Below are positions 8,849 to 15,595 of a DNA stretch of 64,000 bases, piece by piece. The notes beneath the pieces are model-generated. The model did not search any database and was not told the origin of the DNA. It saw only the letters and a list, made by a program, of their open reading frames with translations. Position 1 is the stretch's first letter. Each line of letters begins with the position of its first letter. Origin of the DNA: Winogradskyella sediminis (GTDB lineage: Bacteria; Bacteroidota; Bacteroidia; Flavobacteriales; Flavobacteriaceae); contig NZ_QUNH01000001.1 of NCBI RefSeq assembly GCF_003387355.1, forward strand, positions 1,126,023 to 1,190,022, written 5' to 3'. The translations under genes and the position numbers were made by a program.

Positions 8849-9387
8849 TGAAAGGTATAATATTTACTGAGTTTTTAGATTTAGTTGAAGAGAAATTTGG
8901 GTTAGGAATGGTTGATAAAATTATTAATCAATCTAACCTAGAATCTGAAGGAGCATACACCTCAGTAGGAACGTACGAGTTTTCAGAAATGTTACAACTC
9001 ATAACGCATCTCAGTGAAAACACTGATATTTCTATAGATGATTTACTCATGGTGTACTCAGAACATCTGTTTAAAGCATTGGTAAAGGCACATCCAAATT
9101 TAGTAGAGCATTACAAGGATCCTATGAAACTTTTAGCTTCAATTGAAAATCATATTCATGTCGAAGTTCAAAAAATCTATCCAGATGCTCAATTACCTAC
9201 TTTTGAGCTTGAAGAGCAAACCGACCAACACATGGTTCTGGTTTATAAATCAGACAAAGGACTTTACGTATTAGGTAAAGGTTTAATGTTAGAAACTTTT
9301 AAACTTTTTAAGGTTCCTGTTGAAATTAATTATGAAAAACTCAATGCAGAAGGAACTGAGGTTCGGTTTTTTATAACAAAGAAATAA
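8848..9387 (+). CDS. H-NOX (HNOB) haem nitric-oxide-binding sensor
   Basis: 179 residues, the standard length of a stand-alone bacterial H-NOX. It begins with the family signature MKGIIFTEFLDLVEEKFG. The proximal haem ligand should be His104 in NHIHVEVQKIYPDAQLP, with the conserved Pro117 that distorts the haem. The propionate-binding YxSxR motif appears as Y133-K-S135-D-K137: Arg is replaced by Lys. Stand-alone H-NOX proteins bind NO on ferrous haem and control an adjacent histidine kinase; here the next gene, overlapping by one base, encodes such a kinase. In several proteobacteria this pairing controls biofilm formation. Cytoplasmic. Confidence 0.9.
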   Translation: MKGIIFTEFLDLVEEKFGLGMVDKIINQSNLESEGAYTSVGTYEFSEMLQLITHLSENTDISIDDLLMVYSEHLFKALVKAHPNLVEHYKDPMKLLASIENHIHVEVQKIYPDAQLPTFELEEQTDQHMVLVYKSDKGLYVLGKGLMLETFKLFKVPVEINYEKLNAEGTEVRFFITKK

Positions 9388-11369
9388 TGAGCTCAAACGA
9401 TAGTGAATTAGAAGTCTATAAAAGAGCTCTTGCTCGAGAAAAATTAGCTCGAAAAGCAGCTGAGAAAATTCTTGAAGACAAATCTACAGAACTCTACAAT
9501 ACGGCTCAAGAACTAAAACGCTCTAATCACAAATTACAAAAAATTCTTACAGAACGCACACTAGAGTTGCAAGGTGTATTCGAAAACATTATCGATGCCT
9601 ACATTGTTATGGATTTGTGGGGTAATGTTATTAAAATGAATGAGGCTGCAGCCAATTTGTTGGGCTTTGATTCTTACGAAGATTTTAATTTATTGAGCGT
9701 TGCAGACGTGTCTGAAGTAGAAAACGTTATGAATGCTTTCGATGTGTTACTGGTGCAAGGATCGGTAACTGATTTTAGAGTTAAACTCAACACCAAAAGT
9801 GGTGCTCAAATCCTTACACAGGTTAATGCTAGTATTATTTTAAATGAAAACGGAGAGCCCATAGCAGCTCAAGGTATTTTAAGAGACGTTACCCTAGAAA
9901 AACAAGCTAAAGACAAATTAAAACAATCCGAAAACCGACTGTTAACACTAATAAGCAACCTAGAAACAGGAATTTTATTAGAAGATGAAAACAGACGGAT
10001 TATACTCGTAAATCAGAAGTTCTGTGATATGTTTAGGTTAGCGCTAAATCCAAAGGAATTGGTCGGTAAAGATAGTGCACAGATATTTGAACAATCTAAA
10101 ACGATTTTTAGAGCTCCTAAAGGGTTTATTACCAGAGTTAATGTACTTCTAAAATCTAAAAAAGTGGTTATAGGAGATGAACTCAACACTACAAAAGGAG
10201 ATATACTCGAAAGAGATTTTATACCCATCATCAGTGATAATGAATACAAAGGAAATCTATGGAGTTATAGAGATGTCACCTTAAAGCGACATTATAGACA
10301 AAGCATAGAAATAGAAAAAGAAAAGTATAGAAGTATCATTGCAAATATGCATCTTGGGTTGGTTGAAATTGATGAGGAAGGTAGAGTTTTAATGGCCAAT
10401 CAAAGTTATCTTAATATGTCTGGCTATACTGAAGATGAGATTATAGGAGAAGTTGGGAAAGATATCTTATTAGCAAAAGCTGATAGAGATATGGTAGAAT
10501 CCCAAATGGAAAAAAGAAAAAAAGGTGTTACCAACGCCTACGAAGTAAAAATTAGAAATAAAAAAGGAGAATTAAGACATTGGTTATTAAGTGGGGCACC
10601 TAATTATAATGTTAATGGAAAAATCTCTGGGTCCATTGGTATTATATATGATATTACCGAATTAAAAGAACTGCAAATACAAAAAGAAAGTCTACTCTTA
10701 GAGTTAGAAAAAAGTAATAACGAATTACAAGAGTATGCACACATTGTTTCACACGATTTAAAATCTCCGCTAAGAAGTATTGATGCGCTTTTGCAATGGA
10801 TTAAAGAAGATAATAAAGATAGTTTAGATGAATTAAGTCTACAAAACATCAGCCTAATAGAAGTAACTTTAGAAAAGATGGAACAACTAATTTCAGACAT
10901 TCTAGAATACTCAAGTATTGGTTCAAGTCAGGCACAAAAGAAACCTGTGGATTTAAATGATCTTGTTGAAGGATTAGTGAAAATATTATATGTTCCTAAT
11001 CATATTGAGATTAAAATAAGCCATCCCTTACCAACGATATCAGGAGACAAAACCAAATTGCAACAGTTATTTCAAAACTTAATCAGCAATGCTGTAAAAT
11101 TTATTGATAAGCCAGAAGGAAGGATTGAAATTGCAGTAAAAGATTTATCAGATTATTATGAGTTCTCTATACAAGATAACGGTATGGGAATAGAAAAACG
11201 CTTTCACGATAAAATTTTTAAAATTTTTCATGCACTCAATAAAAGTAAAGATTCAACAGGAGTAGGGTTATCTATTGTTAAAAAAATTGTTGAACTACAT
11301 AGTGGTAAGATTTGGTTAGAAAGTACACCGAATGTTGGCACTACATTTTATTTCACCTTAAAAAAATAA
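9387..11369 (+). CDS. Triple-PAS histidine kinase, probable H-NOX partner
   Basis: 660 residues, no membrane segment. An N-terminal coiled coil (about 5-50) of the kind seen in H-NOX-associated kinases is followed by three PAS domains (about 52-175, 182-300, 306-430), a second short coil, a HisKA domain with phospho-acceptor His456 in HIVSHDLKSPLRS, and an HATPase_c domain with N box NLISNAVKF, G1 box DNGMGIE and G2 box STGVGLSIVKKIV. The start codon overlaps the H-NOX stop (TAATG) and the stop lies 2 bp before the FIST gene. Autophosphorylation controlled by H-NOX is the expected role by analogy with H-NOX/HnoK pairs. Confidence 0.9.
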   Translation: MSSNDSELEVYKRALAREKLARKAAEKILEDKSTELYNTAQELKRSNHKLQKILTERTLELQGVFENIIDAYIVMDLWGNVIKMNEAAANLLGFDSYEDFNLLSVADVSEVENVMNAFDVLLVQGSVTDFRVKLNTKSGAQILTQVNASIILNENGEPIAAQGILRDVTLEKQAKDKLKQSENRLLTLISNLETGILLEDENRRIILVNQKFCDMFRLALNPKELVGKDSAQIFEQSKTIFRAPKGFITRVNVLLKSKKVVIGDELNTTKGDILERDFIPIISDNEYKGNLWSYRDVTLKRHYRQSIEIEKEKYRSIIANMHLGLVEIDEEGRVLMANQSYLNMSGYTEDEIIGEVGKDILLAKADRDMVESQMEKRKKGVTNAYEVKIRNKKGELRHWLLSGAPNYNVNGKISGSIGIIYDITELKELQIQKESLLLELEKSNNELQEYAHIVSHDLKSPLRSIDALLQWIKEDNKDSLDELSLQNISLIEVTLEKMEQLISDILEYSSIGSSQAQKKPVDLNDLVEGLVKILYVPNHIEIKISHPLPTISGDKTKLQQLFQNLISNAVKFIDKPEGRIEIAVKDLSDYYEFSIQDNGMGIEKRFHDKIFKIFHALNKSKDSTGVGLSIVKKIVELHSGKIWLESTPNVGTTFYFTLKK

Positions 11370-11371
11370 TC

Positions 11372-12505
11372 ATGAAAATAGTTCAATTAGTTAAGTACAG
11401 GCAAAAGGACTGGGAATATCTTACTGATAAGCATGTGCTTAAAAAGCCATTGGTGATAGTTTTTGGAAACCGTCATCTTTTAGAGTGTCCTACAATCTAT
11501 GAAGACATTAAAGTGTTGTTTCCTGATGGTGATATTGTGTTTGGTTCTGCCTGTGCAGAAATTTCATCGGTTACGGTTAACGAAGGCAGTATTACAATTA
11601 CAGCAATAGAGTTTGAGCGAACTCATTTTATAATTAAAACGAGTAATATTTTAAATAAAGATTTAGATAGTTACAAAACCGGAGGCGCTTTAGTTAAACA
11701 GTTTCCTAAAGAAGGTTTAAAATATGTATTTGTAGTTTCTGAAGGTAGTTTTGTTAACGGTAGTCAATTAACAAAAGGGATGCGAGATGCTATTGAAAAG
11801 AACATCTTAATAACAGGTGGACTTTGTGGTGATGATGAGCGTTTTGAGAAAACTATTGCTGGATATAATGAAAATCCTAAACAAGGAGAAATAGTCGCTA
11901 TTGGTTTTTATGGAGACTCACTAGAGATTTCATTTTCTATTCATGGAGGTTGGACACCTTTTGGACCAGAACGTACGGTGACTAAATCTGAAGGTAATGT
12001 TCTTTATGAATTAGATGGTAAACCAGCACTAGACTTATATAAAACATACTTAGGTGATAAGGCTAAAGATTTGCCAAGCGCAGCACTTTTGTATCCACTA
12101 AATGTCACTTTATTATCCGAAAAACAATCTATAGTAAGGTCAATTCTTAGTGTAGATGAAGACCAGAATGCAGTTGTTTTAGCAGGCGATATAGCAGAAG
12201 GAGCCAAAGTACAATTAATGATGACCAACGTAGATCAAATTGCAAATGCGTCTGAGCGAGCAGCAAGGCAGGCTCTTGAGCTAAGATCATCTACACCAGA
12301 ATTGGCGATGTTGGTAAGTTGTATTGGTAGAAAATTGGTGTTAGACCAACGTGTAGAAGAAGAAATAGAAGAAGTTATTGAAGTCCTAGGGCCAAAGACC
12401 GCCATTTCAGGATTTTATTCTTACGGAGAAATTGCACCTTTTCATGGAGAAATGGCTTGTCAATTGCACAACCAAACCATGACCATAACTTTAATAAGTG
12501 AATAA
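11372..12505 (+). CDS. FIST-domain sensor, NosP-like
   Basis: 377 residues from ATG 11372; an in-frame GTG at 11312 would overlap the kinase gene and is not used. Both FIST halves are visible: an N-terminal domain with 'DGDIVFGSACAEISS', 'SEGSFVNGSQLTKGM' and 'ITGGLCGDDERF', and a C-terminal domain from about residue 190 (GGWTPFGPERTVT, 'LDGKPALDLYKTYLG') ending in FYSYGEIAPF. FIST proteins coded beside histidine kinases include NosP, a haem-based NO sensor; others bind small metabolites. I cannot confirm a haem ligand from sequence alone. The next kinase gene starts at the base immediately after its stop. Confidence 0.85.
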   Translation: MKIVQLVKYRQKDWEYLTDKHVLKKPLVIVFGNRHLLECPTIYEDIKVLFPDGDIVFGSACAEISSVTVNEGSITITAIEFERTHFIIKTSNILNKDLDSYKTGGALVKQFPKEGLKYVFVVSEGSFVNGSQLTKGMRDAIEKNILITGGLCGDDERFEKTIAGYNENPKQGEIVAIGFYGDSLEISFSIHGGWTPFGPERTVTKSEGNVLYELDGKPALDLYKTYLGDKAKDLPSAALLYPLNVTLLSEKQSIVRSILSVDEDQNAVVLAGDIAEGAKVQLMMTNVDQIANASERAARQALELRSSTPELAMLVSCIGRKLVLDQRVEEEIEEVIEVLGPKTAISGFYSYGEIAPFHGEMACQLHNQTMTITLISE

Positions 12506-13570
12506 ATGAATTCGCTATTAAAAAGACAGGTACGTAAATATTTAAGTGAAGAACTTAGAGAAAATAAAGATTTAGATGAATTTCTAAGTGCTATTGATCG
12601 ATCGTACAATAATTATGATGAGCATTCTGCAATGATTCAAAGAGCCATGGCTATTAGCTCAGAAGAATTATTTGCAGCAAACAAACAATTGCGTTTAGAG
12701 GCTCAAGAACAGAAAGAGCTCATTGTAAAATTGAAAAGTCTTATAAACAAACTTGGAGTCTTGGATAGTAATCTAAACCAAAATACTACTAACACCGATA
12801 TAAGTGGGTTAAAGTTAGTAGATTTTATTGAGGGTCAGGCCAAAGAGATTATAGAAATGAGCAAAGAGAAAGAATCATTGCTTAGTGCCTTATCCCAACA
12901 AAATCAAGAATTGAGCGATTATGCGCATATGGTCTCGCACGATTTAAAATCACCATTACGCAATATCGATACACTGACCTCTTGGCTATTAAAAGATCAC
13001 ATAGATAATTTAGACAAGCATGGAGCTAACCAATTGCAATTGATTAGAACCAATGTTCAAAAAATGGATACTTTAATCAGTGGAATTTTAAGTTATTCAA
13101 CCGTATGTAAGGGAGATAAGAATTTTTATGATGTAGATTTAAATGTCTTAATAAAAAATACTATTGCTTCTATAAATGTTCCAAAGGATTTTAAAATAAA
13201 AGTAAATCCGCTACCTATTGTTAGTGGAGACAGGAGCCGATTAATTCAACTGTTTCAAAATTTATTAGAAAATGCCATTAAGTACAACGATAAAGAAATA
13301 GGCCAAGTAGAAATAGGAGGAAAAGATATTGGGGAATATTGGCAATTTTATGTCAAAGATAATGGTAAAGGTATTGACCAAATATATTTTGATCGGATTT
13401 TTAAAACTTTTGTAAAGTTAGAAAACACTGCAGAATCTTCAGGAATTGGTTTGTCTATCGTTAAGAAAATTATTGAATTTTATAGTGGTAAAATTTGGTT
13501 AACATCAGAAATAAAAAAAGGAACAACTTTCTTTTTTACAATACAAAAAAATCATGAGAGAACAGCCTAA
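12506..13570 (+). CDS. Histidine kinase without PAS domain, probable FIST partner
   Basis: 354 residues, soluble. The first 80 residues (LLKRQVRKYL, 'FLSAIDRSYNNYDEHSAMI', 'AISSEELFAANKQLR') form the charged coil found in kinases paired with FIST/NosP proteins. A second coil leads to HisKA with His145 in HMVSHDLKSPLRN, and HATPase_c with NLLENAIKY, DNGKGID and SSGIGLSIVKKI. The HisKA and ATPase parts closely resemble those of the first kinase in the operon, suggesting duplication and a shared downstream target. Its 3' end overlaps the Hpt gene by 17 bases. Input presumably comes from the FIST protein. Confidence 0.88.
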   Translation: MNSLLKRQVRKYLSEELRENKDLDEFLSAIDRSYNNYDEHSAMIQRAMAISSEELFAANKQLRLEAQEQKELIVKLKSLINKLGVLDSNLNQNTTNTDISGLKLVDFIEGQAKEIIEMSKEKESLLSALSQQNQELSDYAHMVSHDLKSPLRNIDTLTSWLLKDHIDNLDKHGANQLQLIRTNVQKMDTLISGILSYSTVCKGDKNFYDVDLNVLIKNTIASINVPKDFKIKVNPLPIVSGDRSRLIQLFQNLLENAIKYNDKEIGQVEIGGKDIGEYWQFYVKDNGKGIDQIYFDRIFKTFVKLENTAESSGIGLSIVKKIIEFYSGKIWLTSEIKKGTTFFFTIQKNHERTA

Positions 13571-13874
13571 TCTATCGTACATTAATCAAATGTCTGGAGG
13601 AGATAAAGACTTTGAAGAAAAGTTAATGGGAATTATAAAAATTGAATATCCGAAAGAAAAACAAACCTACTTACATAACATTGAAGCAAAAAAATATAAA
13701 GACTCCGCAGATAATGTTCATAAACTTAAACATAAAATTAGTATTTTAGGACTTGAAAAGAGTTACGGAATTGCAGTTACTTATGAAGAAAACCTATTAA
13801 ATGGTAAAGAAGACGGACGGAAAGATTTTGAAGCAATTCTAGATACAATCACAGATTATTTAGAGACCTTTTAA
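13554..13874 (+). CDS. Hpt phosphotransfer protein
   Basis: 106 residues, a single all-helical histidine phosphotransfer domain. The phospho-acceptor is His56 in NVHKLKHKISILG, matching the HxLKG(S/A) motif of Hpt domains with Lys59 and His60 following; a second helix pair closes the bundle. Overlaps the kinase gene by 17 bases and lies 9 bases before the LytTR regulator. A free Hpt lets the two kinases pass phosphate through a receiver (the first gene, or one at 15172) to the LytTR receiver, or drain it back. Start is the only ATG available in frame. Confidence 0.87.
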   Translation: MREQPNLSYINQMSGGDKDFEEKLMGIIKIEYPKEKQTYLHNIEAKKYKDSADNVHKLKHKISILGLEKSYGIAVTYEENLLNGKEDGRKDFEAILDTITDYLETF

Positions 13875-13883
13875 AACTATGTT

Positions 13884-14597
13884 ATGAATTGTATAATTAT
13901 CGATGACGAGGCAACAGCAAGAGCGATCATTAGTCAGTTGTGTACTAATGAATCTTCTTTAAATGTGCTAGAGGAATTTCCTAATGCAATTCAAGCTATA
14001 AAATACCTCAATCAACATGAGGTAGATCTTATCTTTTTAGATATTCATATGCCAGATTTTACCGGTTTCGATTTTATTGAAACCATAAAAAATCCTCCTA
14101 AAATAATACTAACAACCTCCGATCCAAATTTCGCAATTCAAGCTTTTGAGTACGATTGCATTGTAGACTACCTCGTTAAACCTATTATTCCTGAGCGCTT
14201 TTTAAAAGCTATTATTAAAGCACAGGCTATTCCAAATAAAGTTAAAGACGACATTGGGGCTTCAGATGAGGTAGAGACAAGTTCTGGGAATGATCTGTAT
14301 ATAAACATTGATAGAAGGTTGATTAAAATAGATATACCTACTATTTATTTAATAGAAGCTAAGGGAGATTATATTCAAATAAAAACAGAAACGAAGAACT
14401 ACACGGTACATTCTACCATGAAAAAAATTGAAGATAAATTACCAGATAGTATTTTCTTAAAGATTCATCGTTCTTATATTATTAACGTCGAAAAGATTAT
14501 TGACATCGAAGACAATAGTGTGCTAATTAAAAAAGATGTCATTCCTGTTAGTAGATCTAACAGACCAAAATTAATGAAACGACTAAATTTGTTGTAA
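13884..14597 (+). CDS. LytTR-family response regulator
   Basis: 237 residues. Receiver domain 1-115 with D7-D8-E9, phosphoacceptor D53 in FLDIHMPDF, T77 and K99; a short linker; then a LytTR DNA-binding domain (about 137-235) with 'IPTIYLIEAKGDYIQIKT', 'FLKIHRSYIIN', and 'IPVSRSNRPKLMKRL'. LytTR proteins (AlgR, AgrA, ComE) bind pairs of direct repeats about two helical turns apart. The 21-bp-phased boxes before this operon and before six transcription units downstream are therefore plausible targets. Last gene of the operon; a terminator and a candidate small RNA follow. Confidence 0.93.
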   Translation: MNCIIIDDEATARAIISQLCTNESSLNVLEEFPNAIQAIKYLNQHEVDLIFLDIHMPDFTGFDFIETIKNPPKIILTTSDPNFAIQAFEYDCIVDYLVKPIIPERFLKAIIKAQAIPNKVKDDIGASDEVETSSGNDLYINIDRRLIKIDIPTIYLIEAKGDYIQIKTETKNYTVHSTMKKIEDKLPDSIFLKIHRSYIINVEKIIDIEDNSVLIKKDVIPVSRSNRPKLMKRLNLL

Positions 14598-14604
14598 AAC
14601 CATT

Positions 14605-14689
14605 CGTCGATACATTACTTACACTCAAAGTGTTCTGCTTAGACCTTATCTAAATATTACAAACGCTATTAACATTTCCACTAATTTTG
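14605..14689 (+). promoter_or_regulatory. Phased-box promoter of candidate sRNA
   Basis: Boxes at 21-bp spacing: CGTCGATAC (14605), a weak CAAAGTGTT (14626) and TATCTAAAT (14647), then the -7 element TAATTTTG (14682-14689), 35 bp after the start of the last box. The first box sits in ACCATTCGTC, one mismatch from the AlgR site. It begins 8 bases after the LytTR stop codon and points to a gap with no sizeable ORF before a strong terminator. Confidence 0.62.
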
Positions 14690-14693
14690 AATT

Positions 14694-14766
14694 AGAAATC
14701 AAGTGGTTATGATTTTTAAGGTTTGGTAGTTAAGAAAAAAGGACAAAGTTATTTTGTCCTTTTTAT
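14694..14766 (+). ncRNA. Candidate LytTR-controlled small RNA
   Basis: Defined by a promoter and a terminator: the -7 element at 14682-14689 should start transcription near 14694-14696, and the hairpin at 14735-14764 with its T-run should stop it near 14766. The transcript would be about 70 nt. It contains only a 6-codon reading frame (ATG at 14709), so it is more likely an RNA regulator than a gene for a protein, though a leader peptide cannot be excluded. No known RNA family is recognised. If the upstream operon reads through, it would share this terminator. Confidence 0.45.
14735..14766 (+). terminator. Rho-independent terminator
   Basis: GGACAAA (14741-14747) pairs with TTTGTCC (14753-14759) around a 5-base loop; flanking A and T runs extend the stem and provide the U tail. 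It ends the signalling operon and the candidate sRNA. Confidence 0.85.
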
Positions 14767-14807
14767 TACGTATTCAAAAAGAGCTTCATCACATTTATCA
14801 TAATATT

Positions 14808-14832
14808 TTGTACTACCCTACATTTAGTACAA
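14808..14832. repeat. Hyphenated inverted repeat
   Basis: TTGTACTA (14808-14815) and TAGTACAA (14825-14832) are perfect 8-bp inverted arms separated by 9 bases. No T-run follows, so it looks more like a protein-binding site than a terminator. It is followed by the short direct repeat AGCTAAT-AGCTAAT (about 14838-14850). Confidence 0.5.
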
Positions 14833-14854
14833 CCCTAGCTAATAGCTAATTTGG

Positions 14855-14890
14855 AAAAGGCAGAAACATTCGTTTTTGCCTTTTTGTTTT
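14855..14890 (+). terminator. Second rho-independent terminator
   Basis: AAAAGGCA (14855-14862) pairs with TGCCTTTT (14877-14884), with AAA/TTT pairing further in and a T-rich tail to 14890. It lies 90 bases after the first terminator and 80 before the next promoter, insulating the exopolysaccharide locus. Confidence 0.75.
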
Positions 14891-14965
14891 TAAATACACT
14901 CATTGTAAGCTATTTCTGTGTTTTCTTAATAATAGGTAAATGCTTCAAAACATCTAAAAACAAGA

Positions 14966-15051
14966 CACCAATTATTTTAAGTCATTGGTCTACACTAAAT
15001 GTTAGTCTATCGAAATTTAAGCTAAAAACACATAACGCACGGCTAAGTTTG
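14966..15051 (+). promoter_or_regulatory. Phased-box promoter of the REC/phosphoglycosyl transferase unit
   Basis: Boxes GGTCTACAC (14987) and TATCGAAAT (15008) are 21 bp apart, with a weaker one in phase at 14966 (CACCAATTA). The -7 element TAAGTTTG occupies 15044-15051, exactly 36 bp after the start of the last box. No TTG lies at the -33 position. The first ATG downstream is at 15172. Confidence 0.7.
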
Positions 15052-15171
15052 TACCAGAGAAAAATAAAAACTCTAACCGATTATAATTAAAGTTCTTAAA
15101 AAAGAATATTTCAAATTAACAGTTATAAAATTTTAAGCCCCTAACTACAAATACATTTTAATTTAAATATT

Positions 15172-15558
15172 ATGAAGAAAAAAATACTAGCTATAGATGA
15201 TGAGCTAACAATGACAACCTTGTTAGAATTCTTTTTAGGTAACAATTACGATGTAGTTACTGTCAATTCTGGTAAAGAAGCTTTAAAATGGTTAGATGGT
15301 AATTTACCAGACTTAATTATTAGCGATATTCAAATGAGTGATCTCGATGGTTTTGAGTTTTTAAAACAGTTTAGGTTAAGAGGCTATACAAAGCATACAC
15401 CTGTAATAATGCTGTCGGGTAGAGCAGAAAGTAAAGAACGTGTAAAATGCTATAAACTCGGTGCACAAGATTATCTTACAAAACCATTTAATCCTGAAGA
15501 ATTAGATGAAGTAGTGAAAAAAAACTTGTACCCAATACATTATGCTAACGCCTGGTAG
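15172..15558 (+). CDS. CheY-like single-domain response regulator
   Basis: 128 residues, one receiver: D9-D10 in AIDDE, phosphoacceptor D52 in IISDIQMSD, S82 in MLSGRAES and K104 in LTKPFNPEE. No output domain. It lies 37 bases before the phosphoglycosyl transferase gene whose N-terminus is itself a receiver-like domain, in the same predicted transcript. It may receive phosphate from the upstream relay and act on exopolysaccharide assembly by protein contact, but that is inference. Confidence 0.9.
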   Translation: MKKKILAIDDELTMTTLLEFFLGNNYDVVTVNSGKEALKWLDGNLPDLIISDIQMSDLDGFEFLKQFRLRGYTKHTPVIMLSGRAESKERVKCYKLGAQDYLTKPFNPEELDEVVKKNLYPIHYANAW

Positions 15559-15595
15559 AAGTAAAGCTTTTACGTAGATATAATTCCCAGAAAAC

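Noticed and set aside
14851-15090. 79-residue ORF (TTG start) between the LytTR operon and the REC gene
   Set aside because: It runs through a rho-independent terminator (14855-14890) and two phased promoter boxes (14987, 15008) and ends past the -7 element; its composition is that of random AT-rich sequence.
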